DNA from: Rhodoferax sp.
Lineage (GTDB): Bacteria; Pseudomonadota; Gammaproteobacteria; Burkholderiales; Burkholderiaceae_C
Assembly: GCA_031291305.1 (NCBI GenBank)
Contig: JARLJH010000054.1
Span: 1 to 64,000 of the forward strand
Direction: 5' to 3'
DNA: 64,000 nucleotides
The notes under the pieces are model-generated. The model searched no databases, was not told the DNA's origin, and worked only from the letters and a program-made list of their open reading frames with translations. This document shows positions 1 through 8,730 of this stretch, piece by piece (positions within the stretch are counted from its first letter, which is position 1; each line of letters opens with the position of its first letter). Made by a program: the position numbers and the translations under genes.

Positions 1-330
1 AGATGCCAGTAACTGGAACGCGAACAGTTCCACACTTCGAATGACTCCTGTCAGCCTACTGGTGCCAGCCGACTTTCTCCGAACCTGACCGTCAAAATTG
101 AACGGCTGCGATCGAGAATATCGCAATTCGGCAGTGCAGCGGGAGCGGCCACCACGAGCACCTGCTTTCGGGAAGTCCAAATGCACGATTTGGTGAGCCG
201 GTCATTTCCTATTTAAAAAAATACTTCCAGTCCACCCAAAACGACACAGCCTGTCTGATAAGGCAGATAAGCTATTCCCCATAGCCGTCAGAATAATCAC
301 GACGACGTTAAACAACGAGGGAATTGCTAA
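1..330. other. Window-edge region without a supported gene
   Basis: No reading frame with a credible start, ribosome binding site or recognisable protein is visible here. A short palindrome (CCAAAT / ATTTGG, 177-193) and two GATAAG copies near 268-282 lie upstream of the WYL regulator and could be operator-like, but the support is weak. Confidence 0.4.
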
Positions 331-1236
331 ATGTCAAAGGAGCTTGCAGAGCACGACAAACTGGCATATCGGCTGACTCAAATACTGGTCAAGCTCAATG
401 AAGGTGAATCACTTGACCCGCTGGCTTTAGCAAAAGAGTTTGGTGTACACCCCCGTACCATACAGCGCGACCTCAACACCCGCTTTGCCTGTCTGGCGCT
501 CCGCCGGGTTGACGGCCACTACCAGCTTGACTCAACCCACCTCGGCAAACTCAGCTTCAGCGACATTGAGCAATTCGCAAATCTGGCAGGCGTGCGCGGC
601 CTGTTCCCCAAGCTCACGAGAGGCTTCATGCGCGATCTAGCTGACCGAAACGCAAATGGCACACTATTGGTTAAAGGCTATCACTACGAAGACTTGCGTG
701 GCAAAGAAGGTATGTTCAGTCAGATTGAACAAGCCATCAGCACCCATCAGCGCATCCGGTTTGAATACCTCAAACTTGAAGGTCGCAAAAGCTACGCTTC
801 CATCGAACCCTACAAGCTCGTCAACCACGGTGGCATCTGGTATCTGGCTGGCAAAGACGGAGGCGAGCTCAAGTCGTGGACATTCACCAAGATTGAACAC
901 CTGAATACGCTGGACACCTTCACCCCTGACCCCAGTGTGCATGACACCCTGACCAAGGAAGACGGCATCTGGCTCAACGCCAAGAAGACGGAAGTTGTGC
1001 TGAAAGTGTCCCCCTCAGTGGCGGGTTACTTTCAGCGCCGCAACCTGATTGCACACCAAGTGATTGAGAAAGAACTCGCAGACGGTGGACTCATCGTGTC
1101 TTGCAAGGTGGCGCATCCAAACCAGATTCTTCCCAGCGTGCGGTACTGGCTCCCTAATGTTCGCATCATCAGCCCTGAAGGATACCAAGCGGCACTGGAG
1201 GCTGAACTGAGATCCTACCTGCAAGGCGTAACTTGA
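331..1236 (+). CDS. WYL-domain transcriptional regulator
   Basis: The protein has 301 residues. An N-terminal winged helix-turn-helix of DeoR type occupies about residues 10-65, with the recognition region near LALAKEFGVHPRTIQRDL. A WYL domain follows at about 130-195, including the core HGGIWYLAG, then a C-terminal WCX-like region at about 215-300. This domain order and length match the WYL regulators that sense ligands or nucleic acid and often control anti-phage loci (BrxR/CapW type). That link is family knowledge; no effector is identified here. The start at 331 has only a modest upstream ribosome site (GAGGG). Two small genes follow on the same strand and could be its targets. The family call is secure and the role unknown. 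Confidence 0.85.
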   Translation: MSKELAEHDKLAYRLTQILVKLNEGESLDPLALAKEFGVHPRTIQRDLNTRFACLALRRVDGHYQLDSTHLGKLSFSDIEQFANLAGVRGLFPKLTRGFMRDLADRNANGTLLVKGYHYEDLRGKEGMFSQIEQAISTHQRIRFEYLKLEGRKSYASIEPYKLVNHGGIWYLAGKDGGELKSWTFTKIEHLNTLDTFTPDPSVHDTLTKEDGIWLNAKKTEVVLKVSPSVAGYFQRRNLIAHQVIEKELADGGLIVSCKVAHPNQILPSVRYWLPNVRIISPEGYQAALEAELRSYLQGVT

Positions 1237-1291
1237 ATCGCGCCCTAATTTGGCCGAATTTTTCAAACTCGTTTAACCCAAGGAGAAAACC

Positions 1292-1426
1292 ATGCTTGAC
1301 TCATTCTCACCCCTCGAAAACCTTAAAGCCTTTGCCATTACTTACGCAGCTGGAATTGCTTCGGCCATTCTGGTTAGTTTTTATGTGAGGTGGGTAAAAG
1401 AAGATGCAGAAGACATGCGGCAGTAA
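1292..1426 (+). CDS. Small single-pass membrane peptide, 44 aa
   Basis: A short frame starts with ATG at 1292, eight bases after a strong AGGAG ribosome site (1281-1285), and ends with TAA at 1424. The peptide has one hydrophobic helix (about residues 13-33, core TYAAGIASAILVSFYVRW) and a charged tail ending KEDAEDMRQ. It lies 55 bases after the WYL regulator and may be co-transcribed with it. The function is unknown. The good ribosome site and clean helix are the grounds for calling it a real gene. Confidence 0.6.
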   Translation: MLDSFSPLENLKAFAITYAAGIASAILVSFYVRWVKEDAEDMRQ

Positions 1427-1576
1427 TACAGTCGTCAATTTAATGACCCACTGATATTGAGTTAGTAGTGAATTATTTCAGTATTTTCCTAAATGTGTGT
1501 ACAGTTATCGAAAGATTTGTAGGTTTCTCGCACAGCTTTTGCTAAATTATTTAAAAGCCCAACTGAGTATAAAAAA

Positions 1577-2413
1577 ATGAGTGAAAATATTCTTAAAACA
1601 TTGCCGTACTCCGAGCGGCAGTTTGTGGTGGTAATGCCGGATGAAATTGTGCATAAACAAAGAGATAGTCTCGCTGAGGATGCATCAGGTTCTATTGACT
1701 GGAAAAATGTCGCCATGACTGTTGCCTTAGGCTCGTTCCGAGCTAGTCCACTTGTTGCTTTAGCGAGTGTCGTAGTCAAAGAAGGTTATGCTGCTTGGGA
1801 GCGATCTCGTGATAATGGTATAAAAACACTTCCAATTAAAAGATCCGAGGCTGAGGAATTGATTTTTCCACCTGGACACCCAAGAGATGGTGTGCTGTAC
1901 GCATGTCATCCGGCAGATACCAACACATACTTTACGGTTGCAACTTTTCATCGCGCTGCTTTTGAACACAAGTTAGCCGAAGCAGTGAACTTGCTTATGC
2001 ACCTCGGAGCTACAAAGTTCAAAGTTGAACATATTACTGGCTGGTCAACTGAATTTGCATCACATCTGGCTGTACCTTTTCAGCAAGCCACAGTTAAAGC
2101 AGATGTAAATTCTAATTCTGGATCTAAATCAAAAATTCTGTTTGAAGCATCATTACCAAAAAACAAATCTTGTGTTTTACCTCCAGATATGGTTTGGTAT
2201 CCTCATGAAAAAACCTGGCAATCAGTCGCTAAAGGTCGGTTGAATTTTGGTATGGATGATTTTTCATTGACGATTAGCTATGTCGATGATTTTGGCATTA
2301 ATGCAGGCCTAAAACTAAAAGCTACAAATTCGGGGTTGGATTTGGGTGGCAAGTTTGAAGAGCATATCGCGACCAGTTGGAAAATCGAGGGAGTGTTTGC
2401 ACCCTCAATTTAA
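1577..2413 (+). CDS. Uncharacterised 278-aa protein
   Basis: I do not recognise a named domain. There is a weakly hydrophobic stretch near residues 48-70 (VAMTVALGSFRASPLVALAS), a conserved-looking FPPGHPRDGVLYACHP segment near residues 97-112, and a C-terminal part that looks beta-rich and ends in alternating hydrophobic strands. No signal peptide is visible. The DNA is clearly AT-richer than the housekeeping genes that follow, and codon use differs, which suggests acquisition by transfer. The start at 1577 lacks a good ribosome site. It may form an accessory cassette with the WYL regulator and the 44-residue peptide; this is inference from position only. Confidence 0.6.
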   Translation: MSENILKTLPYSERQFVVVMPDEIVHKQRDSLAEDASGSIDWKNVAMTVALGSFRASPLVALASVVVKEGYAAWERSRDNGIKTLPIKRSEAEELIFPPGHPRDGVLYACHPADTNTYFTVATFHRAAFEHKLAEAVNLLMHLGATKFKVEHITGWSTEFASHLAVPFQQATVKADVNSNSGSKSKILFEASLPKNKSCVLPPDMVWYPHEKTWQSVAKGRLNFGMDDFSLTISYVDDFGINAGLKLKATNSGLDLGGKFEEHIATSWKIEGVFAPSI

Positions 2414-2906
2414 AAATATAGACCTAGCCTGACTGAATTTCACCATATTCACGAGGGTCATCAGGCCCTGGTTCTCATTGGGTTGCAAACCGTCCATCAT
2501 CGGGATAGAAATCACGTTGCAGATTGTTGGATTGCTGATTGTCAGCGGCGGCTTTGGAGCAACTAGTTCGGCAATCTCGACAGCCGGAATCAGCCTTAAG
2601 TTGAATCCCCCAACATCCCGTCGCCTCAAAAAATGTTGAAGGCGGGTGGTGGGGTTGGCGGGCGCAGGCACCATTCGCGTGGAGTGGCTGGTGGCGCACC
2701 AAGGGGGTCAGCAAATCAAAGGCGGCTCAGCCATCCAGGCACTCGCCCGCGAGCGTGGGCCGGAGAACGCAAGCCACGCCGCCCGCCTGGTGCCACCCAA
2801 GAGTTGTATAAATTTTAGGCTGCTAGCCCTTTAAATATAAGGGCTAGCAGCTATTACTTTTGAATGCCTGCGTAGGTGATGCGACGACATTCAGGGTGTC
2901 GCAAAC
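2414..2906. other. Decayed intergenic region before ppc
   Basis: About 490 bases hold no supported gene. Short overlapping frames exist on both strands. One plus-strand frame at about 2672-2815 reads like protein (VEWLVAHQGGQQIKGGSA), but it has no start signal and no family I recognise, so it may be a gene remnant. The right end contains a perfect 13-bp hairpin (see the repeat entry). Confidence 0.45.
2814..2862. repeat. Palindromic mini-repeat downstream of ppc
   Basis: A perfect 13-bp stem (2819-2831 with 2839-2851, arms GCTGCTAGCCCTT and complement) encloses a 7-base AT loop and is flanked by TTTT and TATTACTTTT. It looks like the AT-rich palindromic mini-repeats scattered through Comamonadaceae genomes. 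It shares the 15-mer TAGCCCTTTAAATAT with a site inside recN at 55196. Lying just past the ppc stop, it may also act as a transcription terminator for ppc. Confidence 0.7.
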
Positions 2907-5777
2907 TCAGCCCGTGTTCCGCAGTCCCGCTGCAATCCCGTTGATCGAGATGTGAATGCCGCGCTTGATGCGCTCATCACTGTTGCCCGCGCGGTAGCGG
3001 CGCACCAGTTCCACCTGCAGGTGGTGCAACGGGTCGATGTAGGGAAAGCGGTGGCGCATGGAGCGTTGCAGCGAGGCGTTGTGCGCGAGCCGCTGCGAGT
3101 CACCCGTTATCAGCTGCAGTGCGTGCACGGTGCGATGCCATTCGGCCTCAATGGCTGCGAAGATTTTTTTGCGCAGCTTCTTGTCGGCCACCAGCTCGGC
3201 GTAGCGTGAGGCTAAGGCCATGTCACTTTTAGCCAGAACCATGTCCATGTTGGATAGGAGCGTATTGAAGAAGGGCCATTGTTGCTCCATTTTTTGGAGC
3301 ATTGCAAGGCGCTGTTTGCTGAGCTTGGCAGGTGTTTTGTCTTCGTTGGGGTACAAAAACTTTTCCACCGCCGAACCAAAGCCAAACCAACCAGGCAAGG
3401 TCAGGCGGCATTGGCCCCAGCTGAAGCCCCAGGGGATGGCGCGCAAGTCTTCAATCTTTTGCGTGGCCTTGCGCGAGGCCGGGCGCGAGCCGATGTTGAG
3501 TTCGGCGATTTCGCGGATGGGCGTGGCACCAAAGAAGTAGTCGGTGAAGCCGGGGGTCTCGTACACCAGTGCCCGGTAAGCTGCCATGCTGGCCAGTGAA
3601 ATCTCGGCCGCAGCCTCCAGAAAGGCCGGTTCAGCCGCCTGGGTGGGGTGCAGCAGAGTGGCTTCCAGGGTGGCCGCGACCAGGGTCTCCAGGTTGCGGC
3701 GACCAATTTCGGGGTTGGCGTATTTGGAGCCGATTACCTCACCTTGTTCGGTCAGGCGGATCTGGCCGCGCACGGTGCCGGGGGGCTGCGCCAGAATGGC
3801 CTCGAAGCTGGGGCCGCCGCCACGCCCAACCGTGCCGCCCCGGCCGTGGAACATGCGCAACTGGATGAAATCACGGTTGTCAGGGGTCGGGTGGGCCTGG
3901 TTGATCTCGTCAAACACCTCCACCAGAGCAAGTTCACCGCGGTACAGCTCCCAGTTGCTGGTGAAGATGCCGCCGTCCTTGTTGCTGTCGGAGTAGCCCA
4001 GCATGATGTCCTGCTCGCCATACTGGTCGGCATTGCCGCGCTGCACCATGGCCAGAATGCCGGGCAGGGCGTAAAAGGTTTGCATGATCGGAGCGGCGTG
4101 GCGCAGGTCGTCAATGGTCTCGAACAGCGGCACCACAATCAGGTCGCAGGTGGCGTTGTCGCCGTCCAGCGTGCCGCGCATCAGGCCCACTTCTTTTTGC
4201 AGCAGCATCACTTCCAGCAAGTCACTCACGGTTTCGGTGTGGCTGATGATGTAGTGGCGAATGGCCTGGGCACCATAGCGCTCGCGCATGGTTTTGGCGG
4301 CTTCGAAAATGGCGATTTCGCTGAGCGTGTGCTCGCTGTAAGTGGCCCCCACTACGCGCAACGGCCGGGCTTCGTTGAGCAGGGTCAGCAGCAGCTGGCA
4401 TTTGGCAGCTTCGTCCAGACTGGCGTAGTTGGCAGTGACGCGGGCGTTGGACAGCAGCTCGGTGAGCACCGCTTCGTGCTGGTCGGAGCTTTGGCGCAGG
4501 TCCACCGTGGCCAGGTGAAAACCAAACACCTGGATGGCACGCATCAGCGGCTGCAGGTGCTGGGTCACCAAGGGTTGGGCGCGTTGTGACAGCAAAGAGG
4601 CTTCAATCACCCGCAGATCGGCCAGCAGTTCTTTCGCCGTTACATAGGGGTTCTGCGGTGGCACAGCATGGCGCGCGGCCTCACCGCCCGTCAGTTCCTT
4701 GAGCGTCGCAGCCAGCCGGGCATAAACGCCGATCAGCGCGCGGCGATAGGGTTCGTCCTTGCGGTGCTCGCTGGTGTCGGCAGAGTGTTCTGCCAGGGCC
4801 TGCATGTCGGGTGAAAATGTCATCAGCAGCGCCGATTGCGACAAATCACCGCCCAGCAGGTGAATTTCGGTGAGGTAGTGGCGGATGGCCACGTCCGCTT
4901 GGCGGCGCAGGGCGTGCTCCAGGGTATGGGCGTTGACGTTGGGGTTGCCGTCGCGGTCGCCACCAATCCACTGACCCATGCGCAGGAAGTTGGCAATCGG
5001 CTGCTGGCCCAAGGCTTGTTCCAGATGGGCGTAGATCCGCGGAATTTCACGCAAGAAGGTCGATTCGTAATAACTCAGCGCGTTGTCCACCTCGTTGGCC
5101 ACGGTGAGTTTGGAAAAGCGCAGCAGCCGGGTTTGCCACAGTTGCAACACACGGGCGTGCAACTGGGCCTCGTTGTCGGCCAATTGGCTCGGGGCCAGCG
5201 CATCTTCGGGCACATGGTAGGCGATGGCCTGTGCCAGGATGTCATCGCGCTGGGCCAGCAGTTTGGCAATGTCACGCTCGGCATCCAGAATGCTTTTGCG
5301 CTGCACTTCGGTCGGGTGGGCGGTCAACACGGGTGAGACATAACTGTGCGCCAGCATCTCGCTGATGGCTTGTGGGGTGATGCCGCCTTCTGACAGGCGC
5401 TGCAGCGTTTTGCCAATGCTGCCTTCGCGTACCTGTCCCATGCGCAGGTGTATGGCGCGGCGGCGAATGTGATGCCTGTCTTCAGCCAGGTTGGCCAAGT
5501 GGCTGAAGTAGGTGAAAGCACGCACCACGCTGACGGTCTTGTCGCCACTGAGCGACTTGAGCAGCTTGCTCAGCGTCTTGTCCGCCTCATGATCCGCATC
5601 CCGGCGGAAGGCCACGGACAGTTGGCGAATCTGTTCCACCAGGGCAAAGGCGGCGTCGCCTTCTTGCTCTCGGATCACGTCGCCCAGGATGCGGCCTAAC
5701 AGACGGATGTCTTCGATCAGGGGCTGCTCAGTGTTTTGGGGACTGGTTTTGGTGCGGGGTGTGCTGATCTTGGTCAT
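2907..5777 (-). CDS. ppc: Phosphoenolpyruvate carboxylase
   Basis: This cytoplasmic enzyme carboxylates phosphoenolpyruvate to oxaloacetate with bicarbonate, replenishing the TCA cycle. Family signatures are present: the catalytic-histidine motif [11 protein letters not shown] (about residue 154), [10 protein letters not shown], the loop [24 protein letters not shown], and the C-terminal signature ending RNTG. I chose the ATG at 5777 (956 residues) because the extra 12 residues from the upstream ATG at 5813 look non-conserved. It is divergent from hemC with about 100 bases between them, and the palindromic repeat follows its stop. The length is normal for the bacterial enzyme. Confidence 0.97.
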   Translation of the reverse strand: MTKISTPRTKTSPQNTEQPLIEDIRLLGRILGDVIREQEGDAAFALVEQIRQLSVAFRRDADHEADKTLSKLLKSLSGDKTVSVVRAFTYFSHLANLAEDRHHIRRRAIHLRMGQVREGSIGKTLQRLSEGGITPQAISEMLAHSYVSPVLTAHPTEVQRKSILDAERDIAKLLAQRDDILAQAIAYHVPEDALAPSQLADNEAQLHARVLQLWQTRLLRFSKLTVANEVDNALSYYESTFLREIPRIYAHLEQALGQQPIANFLRMGQWIGGDRDGNPNVNAHTLEHALRRQADVAIRHYLTEIHLLGGDLSQSALLMTFSPDMQALAEHSADTSEHRKDEPYRRALIGVYARLAATLKELTGGEAARHAVPPQNPYVTAKELLADLRVIEASLLSQRAQPLVTQHLQPLMRAIQVFGFHLATVDLRQSSDQHEAVLTELLSNARVTANYASLDEAAKCQLLLTLLNEARPLRVVGATYSEHTLSEIAIFEAAKTMRERYGAQAIRHYIISHTETVSDLLEVMLLQKEVGLMRGTLDGDNATCDLIVVPLFETIDDLRHAAPIMQTFYALPGILAMVQRGNADQYGEQDIMLGYSDSNKDGGIFTSNWELYRGELALVEVFDEINQAHPTPDNRDFIQLRMFHGRGGTVGRGGGPSFEAILAQPPGTVRGQIRLTEQGEVIGSKYANPEIGRRNLETLVAATLEATLLHPTQAAEPAFLEAAAEISLASMAAYRALVYETPGFTDYFFGATPIREIAELNIGSRPASRKATQKIEDLRAIPWGFSWGQCRLTLPGWFGFGSAVEKFLYPNEDKTPAKLSKQRLAMLQKMEQQWPFFNTLLSNMDMVLAKSDMALASRYAELVADKKLRKKIFAAIEAEWHRTVHALQLITGDSQRLAHNASLQRSMRHRFPYIDPLHHLQVELVRRYRAGNSDERIKRGIHISINGIAAGLRNTG

Positions 5778-5879
5778 GTTGGGTCCGGGGATGGTTCTGC
5801 CGTTGCTAAGCAAGACTCATGCTAGCATTCCCGTTCACATCGAGATAACAAAGAGGTTACGGCTGAGCGCCATACGCAT

Positions 5880-6830
5880 ATGAGTAAATTCACCATTGCC
5901 ACCAGAGAGAGTCGTTTGGCCATGTGGCAGGCTGAGCATGTTCAGGCTATTTTGAACGGTAGGGGGCATTCAGTCGCTATTTTGGGTATGACCACTTTGG
6001 GTGACCAGATATTGGACCGTGCTCTGAGTCAGGTCGGTGGCAAGGGGCTGTTTGTCAAGGAACTGGAGGTCGCTCTGGAGAACGGCAGCGCTGATCTGGC
6101 AGTGCATTCGCTCAAAGACGTGCCCATGGAGTTGCCAGAGGGTTTCAACCTGGCCTGCGTGATGGAGCGTGAAGACCCCCGCGATGCATTTGTTTCGCCG
6201 CGCTACGCCAATTTGAATGCGTTGCCGCAAGGTGCGGTGGTGGGGACTTCCAGCCTGCGGCGCACGGTTTTGTTGCGCGCGTTGCGGCCGGATTTGAAGA
6301 TCGAGCCCTTGCGTGGCAATCTGGACACCCGCTTGCGCAAGTTGGATGAAGGCCAGTACGACGCCATCGTGCTGGCGGCGGCCGGGCTCAAACGCCTGAA
6401 GCTTGAAGAGCGTATTCGTGACATTTTTGAGCCCGATGTGATGCTGCCAGCCGCCGGGCAAGGTGCCTTGGGGATTGAAGTGCGCAACGATGGTGCCGAG
6501 GTCATGGCCGCCATGGCGCCGCTGGCGCATCAGCCCACCTGGTTGGCGGTGGCTGCTGAGCGTGCGGTCAGCCGTGCCATGGGGGGGAGTTGCTCCATGC
6601 CACTGGCCGCCTATGCCACGTTGCAAGGGGACGTGCTGACCCTCAACGCCGCTTGGGGCGATATCCAGAACAAGCTGCCACTGGTGCGCGCCAGCGCGAC
6701 GGGTCCCGTCACCGATCAGGCCAGTGCTGCCGCACTGGGTCAGCGTGTGGCGGAGGACCTAATGGCTGGCGTGCTGGCCCAGGGCGGTAGCCTGGAGCAT
6801 CTTGACAAGGCGTTGATCGCTGGGCGGTAA
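5880..6830 (+). CDS. hemC: Hydroxymethylbilane synthase (porphobilinogen deaminase)
   Basis: It polymerises four porphobilinogen units into hydroxymethylbilane in tetrapyrrole synthesis. Visible hallmarks are [18 protein letters not shown] with the catalytic aspartate (D80), [19 protein letters not shown] and [10 protein letters not shown], where C238 anchors the dipyrromethane cofactor. The length of 316 residues is typical. It is the first gene of a hemC-hemD-hemX-hemY run with gaps of a few bases or overlaps, so it is probably one operon, divergent from ppc. Confidence 0.97.
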   Translation: MSKFTIATRESRLAMWQAEHVQAILNGRGHSVAILGMTTLGDQILDRALSQVGGKGLFVKELEVALENGSADLAVHSLKDVPMELPEGFNLACVMEREDPRDAFVSPRYANLNALPQGAVVGTSSLRRTVLLRALRPDLKIEPLRGNLDTRLRKLDEGQYDAIVLAAAGLKRLKLEERIRDIFEPDVMLPAAGQGALGIEVRNDGAEVMAAMAPLAHQPTWLAVAAERAVSRAMGGSCSMPLAAYATLQGDVLTLNAAWGDIQNKLPLVRASATGPVTDQASAAALGQRVAEDLMAGVLAQGGSLEHLDKALIAGR

Positions 6831-6833
6831 GGC

Positions 6834-7664
6834 ATGCGCGTACTGGTGACACGGGTGCAGCCACAAGCGGCGCGCTGGGTGCAATTGCTCTCCGACCAGT
6901 ATGAGGCAGTCGCCTTGCCATTGCTTGAAACCCGTGCGCTGGCAGATACGGCAGCGTTGCAGGCTGCCGGGCAGCGTTGGTCAGATTACGCTGCGGTGAT
7001 GTTTGTCAGCAGCCAGGCTGTATCGTTCTTCTTTGCATCAAATCAGGCTCTAGCCCAGGTATATCAAGAGCAGACAGCTCTCGATACAAGAGCATGGGCC
7101 ACGGGCCCTGGTACCCGTACGGCCTTGCTGGCGCAGGGCGTACCTGCGCATCAGGTGGACGCGCCGCCGATGGATAGCGGTCAGTTTGACTCCGAGGCTT
7201 TGTGGCAACAGGTGTGCGGCCAGATTGCACCTGGGGCGCGGGTGCTGGTCGTGCGCGGTGACGTCCAGGGCGATGGGTCCGAGGTTGACAAGCCTGATGA
7301 AGGGGCCACCAAACCGCAAAATACGCCCGGTGTAGGTCGCGACTGGCTGGCACAGCGCCTGCAGCAGGCTGGGGCGAGGGTGGATTTTGTGGTCGCTTAC
7401 CAGCGCTGCGCGCCCGTTTGGGGGGACGCTGAGCGCGTCCTGGCCACGCAGGCTGCCACTGACGGCTCAGTCTGGTTGTTCAGCAGTGCCGAGGCGGTGG
7501 GGCATTTGCGCAACCTGCTGCCAGGTCAGAGCTGGGCACAGGCCCGAGCGGTGGCCACGCACCCGCGCATTGAGCAGGCGGCACTTGGTTTGGGCTTTGC
7601 TCAGGTGCGGGAATCACGTCCGACGCTTGACGCTGTGCGGTCCTCTATAGAATCGTTCCTATGA
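6834..7664 (+). CDS. hemD: Uroporphyrinogen-III synthase
   Basis: It closes and inverts ring D of hydroxymethylbilane to give uroporphyrinogen III. The family is weakly conserved. The start MRVLVTRVQPQA, the segment VMFVSSQAV and position directly after hemC (3 bases) make the call. Residues about 68-87 are encoded by a sequence resembling the AT-rich mini-repeat family, so the protein may carry a repeat-derived insertion between its N-terminal strands. The stop overlaps the start of hemX (ATGA). Confidence 0.93.
   Translation: MRVLVTRVQPQAARWVQLLSDQYEAVALPLLETRALADTAALQAAGQRWSDYAAVMFVSSQAVSFFFASNQALAQVYQEQTALDTRAWATGPGTRTALLAQGVPAHQVDAPPMDSGQFDSEALWQQVCGQIAPGARVLVVRGDVQGDGSEVDKPDEGATKPQNTPGVGRDWLAQRLQQAGARVDFVVAYQRCAPVWGDAERVLATQAATDGSVWLFSSAEAVGHLRNLLPGQSWAQARAVATHPRIEQAALGLGFAQVRESRPTLDAVRSSIESFL
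7037..7094. repeat. Mini-repeat-like segment inside hemD
   Basis: The AT-rich segment contains AATCAGGCTCTAGCCC (7041-7056), which matches AATCAGGCACAAGCCC inside the sppA-like gene (16834-16849) at 14 of 16 bases. It is in frame and adds residues to HemD without breaking it. Membership of the dispersed palindrome family is inferred from this match and the AT-rich character. Confidence 0.5.
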
Positions 7665-8728
7665 CCGATGCCAATACTCCAGAACCTGAAAGCCTCAGCG
7701 AGGCAGTGTTGGCACCGCCTGCCAGTGCCACGACCAACGCGCCGACGCTTGGCCGCAGCTTGACCCTTGGCGTGGGCGTACTTGCCATAGCCGCCTTGCT
7801 GGCATCGGTGATGCTGTGGCAAAAGGTCAGCAATATCCAGACGCAACTGGCATTGCAAAGTGCTGATGCCCAAAGCAAGTCGCAGGAGGCGCAGACATTG
7901 TCCAAGCAGTCACTGTCTCAGGCGCAGGATGCAGTGGCTCGCGTGGCGGTACTCGATGCCCGTCTAAGTGAAGTGGCACTGCAGCGCAGCCAGCTTGATG
8001 AACTGATGCAAAGCCTCTCGCGTTCGCGCGATGAGAATCTGGTGGTTGATATTGAAGCCTCGTTGCGCTTGGCGCAACAGCAGGCCGATCTCACCGGAAC
8101 CGTCGAGCCTTTACTGGCTGCTTTGAAAACTGCTGACCAGCGTGTGGCACGTGCCGCGCAACCGCGCATGGCATTGTTGCAACGCGCGCTGACACGAGAT
8201 ATTGAGCGCGTCAAATCAGCAGCAGTGAGCGATACCCCGACCATGCTGGTCAAGCTCGATGAACTCGTGCACATGGCAGACGATTTGGTACTGGCCAATG
8301 CGGTTGGACCATTGAAGAAGGTGAAGGCGGCCGGTGACTCTGAATCAACTGCTAACAAACCGCTCGAAAAGTGGCAAAAAGTGCTGCAGCAGGTTCTGGG
8401 AGACGCACGCAACCTGGTACGGGTCAGCCGTATTGAGACGCCCGAAGCTGCTTTACTGTCGCCTGAGCAGTCCTTTTTTGTTCGTGAAAACTTCAAACTC
8501 AGGCTGCTGAATGCCCGCTTGGGTTTGCTGTCTCGGCAAATCACCTCCGCTCGCGCTGATTTGGTGGTGGCACAAGATGCCCTTGGCAAATACTTTGACC
8601 ACAACGCACGCAGCACCCGCACAGCTACCGCCTTGTTGCAGCAGGTGCAATCGCAGATGCTTCAGTTGCAGATTCCCCGGGTAGATGACACGTTGACGGT
8701 GCTGAGCACTGTTGCGGCGGGGCACTGA
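7661..8728 (+). CDS. hemX: HemX-like membrane protein of the heme operon
   Basis: The 355-residue protein starts with a low-complexity cytoplasmic segment. One membrane helix lies at about residues 33-53 (LTLGVGVLAIAALLASVMLW), followed by a long coiled coil and a helical periplasmic domain. This is the HemX family, often annotated as uroporphyrin-III C-methyltransferase, although no methylase motif is visible. Its exact role in heme synthesis is not established. The ATG overlaps the hemD stop, and hemY follows after 2 bases. Confidence 0.9.
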   Translation: MTDANTPEPESLSEAVLAPPASATTNAPTLGRSLTLGVGVLAIAALLASVMLWQKVSNIQTQLALQSADAQSKSQEAQTLSKQSLSQAQDAVARVAVLDARLSEVALQRSQLDELMQSLSRSRDENLVVDIEASLRLAQQQADLTGTVEPLLAALKTADQRVARAAQPRMALLQRALTRDIERVKSAAVSDTPTMLVKLDELVHMADDLVLANAVGPLKKVKAAGDSESTANKPLEKWQKVLQQVLGDARNLVRVSRIETPEAALLSPEQSFFVRENFKLRLLNARLGLLSRQITSARADLVVAQDALGKYFDHNARSTRTATALLQQVQSQMLQLQIPRVDDTLTVLSTVAAGH

Positions 8729-8730
8729 TC

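Noticed and set aside
2633-2834. Overlapping 61- and 62-codon frames before ppc
   Set aside because: Low-complexity translations without start signals; treated as decayed sequence.
3648-4589. A 313-codon open frame on the plus strand opposite ppc
   Set aside because: It lies entirely antisense to the strongly supported ppc gene, is Gln/His/Val-rich as expected of a shadow frame, and has no domain or ribosome site.
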